From NCBI RefSeq assembly GCF_018853815.1, contig NZ_JAAOMP010000134.1, forward strand, positions 1-37,265: a stretch of DNA of 37,265 nucleotides. The letters run 5' to 3'. Of this stretch, positions 30,907 to 37,265 are shown in pieces (position 1 is the first letter of the stretch; the number at the start of each line of letters is the position of its first letter). Both the position numbers and the translations under genes were made by a program. Source of the DNA: Acidithiobacillus sulfurivorans (GTDB lineage Bacteria; Pseudomonadota; Gammaproteobacteria; Acidithiobacillales; Acidithiobacillaceae). The notes under the pieces are model-generated. The model made no database searches. It was not told the DNA's origin and saw only the letters and a list, made by a program, of their open reading frames with translations.

Positions 30907-31428
30907 TTAAACACCCTGTAACAAAATAGCTGCGGTTGCGGCCGATTCCTCTGCTTCCCGGTCAACGCCGTAAGGCATGGATAATTCCGCTTCTTCGTCG
31001 TCCTCATTCAAAAGGCTTTTGATATTCACGTTCGACGTCAGTGCGCCCATAAGTTTGTCACCCATATCGGCCGCCTGCACAAAATCCTTTTTCCATGCGT
31101 CTATCAGCGATTCAGGCTCATTGACGCCCAAATTCAGCAAGGCCTCCTCCAAAGTAAAGGGCTTTCCCCTCGATTCAAAAGGCATTCCACCGAGTACCGC
31201 TTGCGCCGTATAATGGTCATAAAGCGCATCGCCCAAAAAAGAGCCTTCTGGTTCCCCCCTCTGCGGAATAGTGTGACGACTCAGCCAGGCCTGATAGAGC
31301 TCTGTGGGCGCCCCTTTCTCAGGTAAAGGATCCTGCGAGAAATTGTCCTGCGGACGTAAGTCCTGAAGGGTCGCCGCAACGACTGCCATTAAAAACGCTT
31401 TGTCACCAGAATAAACGTTCGTTACCAT
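30907..31428 (-). CDS. Hypothetical protein with acidic C-terminus
   Basis: A 173-residue acidic, mostly helical protein. AAAGGAG precedes ATG 31428. Nothing identifies its family. The C-terminal 35 residues (LLNEDDEEAELSMPYGVDRE, then AEESAATAAILLQGV) combine glutamates with Ala and hydrophobics, and ELSMP is similar to EDLSLP and ASELSM in other proteins of this block. It could be a looser version of the same tail. Co-directional with the T4SS genes. Confidence 0.65.
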   Translation of the reverse strand: MVTNVYSGDKAFLMAVVAATLQDLRPQDNFSQDPLPEKGAPTELYQAWLSRHTIPQRGEPEGSFLGDALYDHYTAQAVLGGMPFESRGKPFTLEEALLNLGVNEPESLIDAWKKDFVQAADMGDKLMGALTSNVNIKSLLNEDDEEAELSMPYGVDREAEESAATAAILLQGV

Positions 31429-31540
31429 AAGAAGCTCCTTTTAGAGCGTACGACTCAGTCAGCAAAAGGCTCCAGAAGATTAAAAGAGCCTAAAAGACCT
31501 CATCCTTAAGAATACCGGTTTTTCGGTGATGGCCAAGCGT

Positions 31541-31578
31541 CGGCACGTCGGCAGGATTTACTGCCTGCAGGCGTGCCG
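31541..31578 (-). terminator. Nested hairpin after the 31812 gene
   Basis: CGGCACG (31541-31547) pairs with CGTGCCG (31572-31578), and inside them GGCAG (31550-31554) pairs with CTGCC (31561-31565). The structure begins at the stop codon of the 31579-31812 gene. No T run follows on the - strand, so it could be a processing or regulatory structure instead of an intrinsic terminator. The 150-base gap to 31428 holds nothing else clear. Confidence 0.4.
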
Positions 31579-31812
31579 TCAGAGGGCTGGAGTGGGTCGT
31601 CCTAATCGCAGTACACGATGTTCCATGATCTCTGCAGTACGAAGATCCACGTGCAGCCGTTCCGCAGCTTCAGCCAAGGTCAACCCTTCATCAAAACGGC
31701 AATGGGCATATTGATAGAGACTATTTTCATTCAGCGGCGCTTCTGCTGCTTCTGGCGTCTCTTCATGAGGGCTTTCTACATCGTAACATTCGGCATCTAC
31801 AAAAAATCCCAC
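31579..31812 (-). CDS. Small acidic protein with helix-turn-helix
   Basis: A 77-residue protein starting at GTG 31812, with AGGAG 9 bases upstream. The first 35 residues are acidic (HEETPEAAEAPLNENS). The second half (LTLAEAAERLHVDLRTAEIM and then EHRVLRLG) is a compact helix-turn-helix like those of small regulators and sigma region 4. It could be a transcription factor for this block. The stop codon abuts a nested hairpin. Confidence 0.6.
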   Translation of the reverse strand: MGFFVDAECYDVESPHEETPEAAEAPLNENSLYQYAHCRFDEGLTLAEAAERLHVDLRTAEIMEHRVLRLGRPTPAL

Positions 31813-31914
31813 AATGACTTACTCCTGTTTAAGTTAAAAAATGGTGATCACACCGCATAGCTGATCATATTACCGAAAATGAAACACATCGTGCAAATTA
31901 GGAAACACCCGTCA

Positions 31915-32328
31915 TTAAAAAAGCGAAACCTGTTGTTGTATATCAGAAGGTGTTGTTGATGATTCGTCAGAGGTATCTTCATTTAGGGAAAAACCCTCCC
32001 CATCCTCCAGAAAAATACTCTTTGCCTTTAAGACGCCCCAGAATTTCTCGCGCTTTTCTGTGGGCGTTTTCGCATAAACCTTCTGCCAGATGGTTCCCAG
32101 TGAAGCCTCCACCATTTGGTGCGCCCAACGCACCCCCCGATTACGCGTACGGTAATCGGATTCTTTAGCCTCCATATATTCGGGAGACATTTGCGCGTAA
32201 TAGGTAAAATACCGATCATAGGCCGCTTGCCATTCCACAAGAGTGGACGTCTTGTCCGGGTTGCACCCAGCTAATGGACCCCCTCCAGATGCAGGGGATG
32301 TCACTGTTCTTTGACTTGCTGAATCCAT
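31915..32328 (-). CDS. Hypothetical protein overlapping the DotL gene
   Basis: A 137-residue protein whose ATG (32328) lies 28 bases inside the end of the DotL-like gene; a GTG near 32307 is an alternative start. The middle is helical and aromatic (EWQAAYDRYFTYYAQMSPEY). The C-terminus is acidic and polar (FLEDGEGFSLNEDTSDESST), ending QQQVSLF. The overlap suggests coupling to the coupling-protein gene, as expected for an adaptor or a substrate of that complex, but no family is recognised. Confidence 0.6.
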   Translation of the reverse strand: MDSASQRTVTSPASGGGPLAGCNPDKTSTLVEWQAAYDRYFTYYAQMSPEYMEAKESDYRTRNRGVRWAHQMVEASLGTIWQKVYAKTPTEKREKFWGVLKAKSIFLEDGEGFSLNEDTSDESSTTPSDIQQQVSLF

Positions 32329-35135
32329 CGTTCTGCCATGCTCCTGAATTTGGAGGTTTCTATGGGCTCTGGTGTAGGCGGGCTAGGATAGGGCGGATCC
32401 GTCAGCACATGCAGCATGTGGTCTTTGACGACCTGCACTGCCTCCGCAGCTTCAGCCGCACGCTCGGGCTCGGAAGTTTTTTGAGAACTGGCCTTTACAA
32501 TTTCTGCCAATGGCTTTTCTGAAGGGCCAACGGACTCTTCAATAAATTGAGACAAACCAGAGAAAACGCTGGCCGCCGTTTGTGTTCGGCTGGCAGCAGG
32601 TGAAGGGGTCTCCCCTTCCTTGGGGGCCACGTCCTGCGATAACGTACGCGCTGATGCCTCTGATGCGGCAGCGTCTGTCGCGATCTCGACGTCCTCTTCT
32701 AAAATCGCTTCTGACACACCGACTCCCTCTGTTCCGGACGATGCCGGCGAAGATGGCAGCGGAGCATGGGAAGCCTCACCCGCCTCTGCAGCAGCCGCCA
32801 TTTGACGTTCCATCGCCGCCAAAGGATCATCGTCATCCATTTCTGGTCCAGGTTCGCTGGACGGTGAAAGAGGTTTACCCCCTGCAGAAGGCGTATCTCC
32901 AGCAGAAGTGCTTTGTGCTTCCTGGGAAGCCTCTGATTGCACATTATCCGGTTCAACAACAACCCCCGGAGCTGGCGTCTCTGGCCTCTCTGGCGCCTCT
33001 GGTGCACTGGTGAGTTTTTTCACAGCCGCTCGACGGACAATCTCCGCACGTTCCGCCAGGAATCCGGTCGCTTGCACGCGTTCTTCCATCCAGGAATACA
33101 CGGCAGCGCAAGCCAGTTCCCGACGGTTATCTGTCGAAAACACCAGTTTATTTTCGAGGCCTGGCAGTCGCCCGCCCTGATTGATCATGTTGCAGGTCCG
33201 TGCAGCCTCGAACACGTCGCCCAAAGGCTTGCAACCTTCCATACCCACGTAGTCCGGCACAAACGGAGCGGGTTCGACTGGAGCGTTTGCCACTTGCGCT
33301 GTCCAGCGGTCTAAAGTCTCTTTGATAACCCCAAACTGCGCGGAAAGGGTCGTATATTTCGGTTTTTCCACCATCAGCAGGTGATGTACGAATAACGGCG
33401 CATTCTCGTCATCCGGAATACCTCCCGCAAAAAAACCGAAGCCGCGAATGATGCGATTCTTGAAAAAAAGGTGCCATTCACCTTCCACCTGGCCAGCCAA
33501 GTCTTTATTGTCGACACGCGAAGCCTTGACTGCCTGCGCCGACTGATTGTCGTAATAGTTCGCCAGCCCCGTCATGGAATAACCTTGCGACCGCATTTCC
33601 TCGTCGTCTGATTCGGCCAACGCCTTGATCAGTTGCCGGGTATCATTAGGGTCGTCCGTGGTCATGATGAATTTCAGCTTGGCGTTGGCCAGCATCTGTT
33701 GCGCTTCCGCTTCATTGGCCTTTTTCATACCCGCCCAATCCTGGGTGCCGATAGTGGCAGAGATACCCAGACTGCGGCCCTGGGTGAACACCTCGGCGAA
33801 GCCATCGACGGCGATGGCGGCGTATTCATCGACGAACAGGAAACTGGGGACCTCAGAAGCAGAGATATTCAGGTCCACCAACTCTTTCCAGTTACCCATA
33901 ATTTCTCCGCCGCCCAATCCTACTGACGTGGCCAGTCGGATCACCGCCAGAGAAATTTTGCCCAGGTTGTTCAGTTCCTTTTTGGACTTTTCCAGAGAGG
34001 GGATGACGCAGAGAAACATTCTCCGGTTCAAAATAATGTCTACCATGTTGATGTCCCCGATCTGCACGTTAAAAATGTGCCGATAGGTGTCCGACATGAC
34101 GGAGAGCGTCTCCAGAAAGTAGTTTTGAGCGTACGAATACTGCCGGTCGAAATCGCCCCACTTACTGTGATCAGACACACCCTCTTTCCAGCCCATGGAC
34201 ATCAAGAAGGATTGCATGGCTTCGCGCGCTACAGGGGAGATATCCTTGCGCAGGGCTAACTCAATAAACTTGTCGGCGTTAATATAGGTACGAATATCAT
34301 TGATGGTGAGATAGATTTCTCCCATTTTGCGAAGATCCACCAGTCCCATCATCAACCCGGTCATGAGCGTCTTGCCATTCGCCGAGAAAATGCTACCTTT
34401 ATCATCGCCGCCAGACATGAGCGACAACGGGATTTCTTTGAGTGATTCCGCTTTACCAAAGGCAAAAGGCTGCAAGGTGTTGGACCGGACAAACGGCGTC
34501 TTGCCCAAGTCATCCTGCCCCAAAGCAAAATTCAAAATGCGCAGGTCATCATCTCTTCCGCAGAACCTCGCCATAGTCCAATGCTGACCAAACAGCTTGG
34601 GGCCACCCTTTGGGTCCACATACATAGCCCCTCCCGCACACGCCAGCGCGTTGAATTCCATGCTGACCAGTTGTTCGGTTTTACCAGCACCCGTGCCACC
34701 GATCACAATGCAGTGAGTAAGCATGTCCGTAAATGCCCCCCAGACCTCCTGCATATTGCGCCAGGACGTCCCCACCAGGAATGCACCGCGCGCCACATTG
34801 AACCCCCGATGTTGCGGCTTTGGATCTCCATAATCTATCCGCCCATTCCTGGCTTCGTCCAAAGGCAGGCGCAAAGGCAGTTGAGCGGTCCACAAGGAAG
34901 GAAGGAACCGCGTAACCGCCAGCATGACGAGCGGGGCGACTATGGAGAACGGCAACAGCGCCGGGAATACCGTACCGACCACACCGATGACGGCGACACT
35001 AAGGGCGGCGCCCATGGGCGTTGCCAAAAACCGGAACAACTGGACCTGTACGGGCGTAATATCACGCCGCAATTGGCGACGATCAATAAACTGATGGTCA
35101 CCTTCTACATTAAATTGAGGGGAATTTTGCGCCAC
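32301..35135 (-). CDS. DotL/TrbC-type type IV coupling ATPase
   Basis: A 944-residue coupling protein. The start is GTG 35135, 8 bases after AAGGAA. Two N-terminal membrane segments (about 40-75) precede the FtsK/TraD-like motor: Walker A GGTGAGKT (146-153), Walker B FLFVDE (432-437), and TIGTQDW with the Gln of a later motif. MYVDPKGGP and DDPNDTRQLIKALAE are typical of IcmO/DotL and IncI TrbC rather than F-type TraD. The last 220 residues are Pro/Ala/Glu-rich and disordered, ending in a predicted helix (FRSMAERWIQQVKEQ). In Legionella the DotL C-terminal tail binds adaptor proteins, so this tail may do so too. It would receive DNA-protein substrates for a T4SS whose other parts lie outside the window. 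Confidence 0.88.
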   Translation of the reverse strand: MAQNSPQFNVEGDHQFIDRRQLRRDITPVQVQLFRFLATPMGAALSVAVIGVVGTVFPALLPFSIVAPLVMLAVTRFLPSLWTAQLPLRLPLDEARNGRIDYGDPKPQHRGFNVARGAFLVGTSWRNMQEVWGAFTDMLTHCIVIGGTGAGKTEQLVSMEFNALACAGGAMYVDPKGGPKLFGQHWTMARFCGRDDDLRILNFALGQDDLGKTPFVRSNTLQPFAFGKAESLKEIPLSLMSGGDDKGSIFSANGKTLMTGLMMGLVDLRKMGEIYLTINDIRTYINADKFIELALRKDISPVAREAMQSFLMSMGWKEGVSDHSKWGDFDRQYSYAQNYFLETLSVMSDTYRHIFNVQIGDINMVDIILNRRMFLCVIPSLEKSKKELNNLGKISLAVIRLATSVGLGGGEIMGNWKELVDLNISASEVPSFLFVDEYAAIAVDGFAEVFTQGRSLGISATIGTQDWAGMKKANEAEAQQMLANAKLKFIMTTDDPNDTRQLIKALAESDDEEMRSQGYSMTGLANYYDNQSAQAVKASRVDNKDLAGQVEGEWHLFFKNRIIRGFGFFAGGIPDDENAPLFVHHLLMVEKPKYTTLSAQFGVIKETLDRWTAQVANAPVEPAPFVPDYVGMEGCKPLGDVFEAARTCNMINQGGRLPGLENKLVFSTDNRRELACAAVYSWMEERVQATGFLAERAEIVRRAAVKKLTSAPEAPERPETPAPGVVVEPDNVQSEASQEAQSTSAGDTPSAGGKPLSPSSEPGPEMDDDDPLAAMERQMAAAAEAGEASHAPLPSSPASSGTEGVGVSEAILEEDVEIATDAAASEASARTLSQDVAPKEGETPSPAASRTQTAASVFSGLSQFIEESVGPSEKPLAEIVKASSQKTSEPERAAEAAEAVQVVKDHMLHVLTDPPYPSPPTPEPIETSKFRSMAERWIQQVKEQ

Positions 35136-35156
35136 GTCGCGGTTCCTTTTCCAAAC

Positions 35157-36461
35157 TTAGGCCTTTCCCTTTAAGTCCTGCCAGGACTGTCCTGGGGCCA
35201 GATCCAACCACCCTTCCGAAGTGATACTGTTTTTCAGGGCGACCACCCCATATTTCACGACGGGCGTCGAAATCGGGCGTTTCAACACATTTTCGGCTTC
35301 ATAATGGGACCAAAACGCGCACGCCTCATTGTGACAGGCGTTTCCGCCCAGAGAATTCAAGAAATACCAAAGCTCTCTATTGGCCGGGCGCAACCAGATA
35401 AACTGCTGAGGCGGCAAGGTGCCGCCCTTTTCACGAGCAGCCTCCAAAAGGGCGCCCAGCCAACCGTAGACAAAGGAATCGTGCAAGGCCACTTTTGCGC
35501 GCAACCGGGCAGCCAGATTATCTTCTGTAGTGCAAGCGTCTATCGGCCGTGGTTTTAATGCCCGCTTTACGTAAGCTTCCGCGTTGAGAATGTTGATGGG
35601 AAAATCTTTGGGCACTTCGTGTGCATTTTGTGATTTCACGGCCACCTTTTCATTAAACGATTCACTCATGGCATTGAGAATCTTCTGACCTTCCTTGCGG
35701 TATCCCAGTGCAAAGGCACAAAAGGCACCGGCCAATCCTTTTTGATATCGGGGTAAACGCTCAAAGCCCAGACGTCCAGAAGGGGCAGCCGGCCCCATAC
35801 GATTTCGTAAAACGTCCTCCGCAATCACCGGCTGAAAATATAAGCCGCCTTCCGGAATAGACGGGATCGTCCTGGGTAATCCGTTTTTCTGGTAGCACCA
35901 GGAAACAGGTACAGGCTTACCGTCTGCAGTCGTGATGATGCCGTGTTTCAAGGCGAACAACATGGCCGATTCCGCCACGCGCCAAGGCCCCTCTGCTGGC
36001 AGTTCATCCAAAAGCGATCGGCCACGGTTGATGATGGGCTTCAGCGCCGGGAAGAACTCGGCGTTATGCTCTACCAGGGTTTTCATGGTGAAACTTCTCC
36101 GATACCGCTCAATCCAGGAGATTTGCCGCCAACGCATCCAGGTGATTAATCCGATAATCGGCAGGGCCAGCCAACGAAAATAGGAGCCGCCTATAGAGAG
36201 TGCCGCCCACATCTGATCAAAAGTGAACTGTCCGGACGGGGTGTCCTGCAATTTGAAAAATATGAGTTGCGCAGTCTGATCGAACGGCAAAAAAGGAAGC
36301 AACTCGGCCTGCGTGATCCAGATGAATATCTGGTTGATCCCGGCATGATAATCCCCATAGAAATGCCAAACCCAAAAAGCAAAAAGGCCCACTCCAAGTA
36401 ATAAGGCGACCAGAATACCAAGGAGTTCATCACTACTATCCCCACCCTTACCGGCGGCCAT
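35157..36461 (-). CDS. DotM/TrbA-like coupling complex protein
   Basis: A 434-residue inner-membrane protein of the IcmP/DotM (IncI TrbA) family. ATG 36461 or the GTG 36467 start overlaps the preceding gene. N-terminal membrane segments are visible: LLGILVALLLGVGLFAFWVW (about 13-32) and FRWLALPIIGLITWM (about 95-110). The large cytoplasmic domain has GPWRVAESAMLFALKHGIIT, LAGAFCAFALGYR, and RANRELWYFLNSLGGNA, which are family-like. In Legionella, DotM forms a complex with DotL and recognises glutamate-rich C-terminal signals. Finding it 21 bases upstream of a DotL-like gene, and above genes with LPNEAAA acidic tails, fits such a receptor role. Confidence 0.82.
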   Translation of the reverse strand: MAAGKGGDSSDELLGILVALLLGVGLFAFWVWHFYGDYHAGINQIFIWITQAELLPFLPFDQTAQLIFFKLQDTPSGQFTFDQMWAALSIGGSYFRWLALPIIGLITWMRWRQISWIERYRRSFTMKTLVEHNAEFFPALKPIINRGRSLLDELPAEGPWRVAESAMLFALKHGIITTADGKPVPVSWCYQKNGLPRTIPSIPEGGLYFQPVIAEDVLRNRMGPAAPSGRLGFERLPRYQKGLAGAFCAFALGYRKEGQKILNAMSESFNEKVAVKSQNAHEVPKDFPINILNAEAYVKRALKPRPIDACTTEDNLAARLRAKVALHDSFVYGWLGALLEAAREKGGTLPPQQFIWLRPANRELWYFLNSLGGNACHNEACAFWSHYEAENVLKRPISTPVVKYGVVALKNSITSEGWLDLAPGQSWQDLKGKA

Positions 36462-36939
36462 GCCCACCCCCGGTGTCAGCGCGGTGTTTCAGGAAGTCCA
36501 GAAGACGTATATGTGCGGCTCGTTGAACATTGTGTGCTTGCCAGAATTTCACGACACCCACCCACAACCCCATCAAGCTCGCCAAAAATCCCATAAACAA
36601 CCAGAACAACCCGCCAGAAACCTGACCGGAAAGCCCATCGTTCACGCCGCTTACAAAAGCGGCGCCGCCCAAGAACAAACCAATGACAATGTAGATAAAG
36701 GCTTCCGCCCGAACGTGTCGAGCCAGGTGATCCCGGTCTTTCTGTGGGAGACTCGCTACCCAATAACGATGCTTTTCATCCCCATGCAGCATGGTATCCT
36801 GGAACTGGCGCACGGTTTGCGCGGTGCCCCTGGCAGCCCCCACCCCCATAATCCACCTGGAAAGACGCCTCTCCGGCTCCAGGGTCAGGAAAATCCGCTT
36901 TTTCTGAGGTGCCTGCGCATTCTGGTCAAGCTTGGGCAT
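36448..36939 (-). CDS. Two-pass membrane protein of the transfer region
   Basis: A 163-residue protein. ATG 36939 is chosen; it overlaps the preceding stop by 14 bases. A basic N-terminus (KKRIFLTLEPERRLSRW) is followed by a cytoplasmic helix and two membrane segments (AFIYIVIGLFLGGAAFVSG and GLFWLFMGFLASLMGLWVGV), then a basic amphipathic tail. It overlaps the DotM-like gene. Its size and topology are compatible with TraX- or IcmV-like small membrane proteins of IncI/Dot systems, but I cannot assign it to either. Confidence 0.65.
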   Translation of the reverse strand: MPKLDQNAQAPQKKRIFLTLEPERRLSRWIMGVGAARGTAQTVRQFQDTMLHGDEKHRYWVASLPQKDRDHLARHVRAEAFIYIVIGLFLGGAAFVSGVNDGLSGQVSGGLFWLFMGFLASLMGLWVGVVKFWQAHNVQRAAHIRLLDFLKHRADTGGGHGRR

Positions 36940-37265
36940 AAGCGGACTCAGCAAATACGGGGGGGGTCTCAATGGCGGCCATCCTCCTCATTTCAGCGAT
37001 CAACGGATCAATGCGGACTGGAATATCCACCATGGACCCCCATTCCACATCGAAGCCCAGCACCGGGACAAAAACACCATCTCCCAATGTCATACGGGAA
37101 ACCTGTCTCTGAGCGGATGGCTTCTGATAACGTCGGTAATCCTCATAAAGAATCCGCCATACAGACAAACTGATCGGCAAGGTCAACGTCCAGGCGGGAA
37201 AGGTTTTCCAGCCCAGGTGCTGTTCAGGACAAAGCAATACCAGATGATCCCGATTTTTCGATAAG
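36926..37265 (-). CDS. C-terminal part of a transfer-region gene, cut by the window edge
   Basis: The frame is open to the right edge and ends at TGA 36926-36928, giving 112 visible residues (NRDHLVLLCPEQHLGWKTF near the edge, then a Pro/hydrophobic stretch TLTLPISLSVWRILYEDY). A TTG at 37237 is possible as a start, but the codons before it look equally protein-like, so it is probably longer. Hydrophobicity is moderate. Family unknown. Its end overlaps the next gene, fitting one operon with the DotM- and DotL-like genes. Confidence 0.6.
   Translation of the reverse strand, partial: LSKNRDHLVLLCPEQHLGWKTFPAWTLTLPISLSVWRILYEDYRRYQKPSAQRQVSRMTLGDGVFVPVLGFDVEWGSMVDIPVRIDPLIAEMRRMAAIETPPVFAESAYAQA

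Noticed and set aside
36448-36939. Assignment as TraX, IcmV or another named Dot/Tra protein
   Set aside because: Topology and position fit, but no residue pattern I can recognise supports a specific name.

Overview
The window looks like part of a large conjugative plasmid or integrative conjugative element of a proteobacterium. It has dense same-strand gene blocks, many proteins of unknown family, phage-like replication and repair genes, an IS200/IS605 remnant, and at the right end a type IVB (IncI/Dot-Icm-like) coupling complex. Such elements occur in Acidithiobacillus and relatives, but nothing here fixes the host, so that is a guess.

Left to right on the + strand. A decayed TnpB with its element right end (1-515). 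An accessory block (0.6-4.5 kb): a ribbon-helix-helix-like protein, an acidic unknown, a DGQNR-motif protein and a PD-(D/E)XK-like nuclease. A toxin-immunity island (4.5-8.0 kb): an exported AHH nuclease toxin, its immunity gene, an orphan toxin tail, a second related immunity gene and several unknowns. Then a macro-like protein, a Lon-like AAA+ ATPase without a protease and a PPP-family phosphatase (8.0-11.4 kb). Then a diverged tandem duplication (11.5-16 kb). Copy A is toxin remnant, SUKH immunity, metallophosphoesterase and a truncated membrane protein. Copy B is an intact LHH nuclease toxin, SUKH immunity, a decayed metallophosphoesterase, an exonuclease and the full membrane protein. A replication and repair block follows (16-23.5 kb): a sigma-region-4-like protein, two unknowns, a coiled-coil protein, an SbcC/Rad50-like ATPase whose lobes are in swapped order, SbcD and the replicative helicase DnaB. 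The last five genes of that block overlap or abut.

The - strand (37.3 to 23.5 kb) is a converging block read from the right edge: a partial gene, a small membrane protein, DotM/TrbA-like and DotL/TrbC-like coupling proteins, several small proteins, a 1211-residue polyvalent protein with an LPD1-type HEWIH zincin motif, a MoxR-like AAA+ ATPase, and two larger unknown proteins.

Three themes stand out. (1) Three otherwise unrelated - strand proteins downstream of DotL/DotM share an LPNEAAA-containing acidic C-terminal tail, which could be a translocation signal for proteins delivered during conjugation. (2) The SbcC-like protein appears circularly permuted at the zinc hook. (3) A recurring element close to ATAACGCTATCATA sits at or beside the -10 region of several + strand transcription units and may be the operator of an element-wide regulon. 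No tRNA, rRNA or CRISPR array was seen. No stretch over 300 bases lacks a gene or gene remnant.
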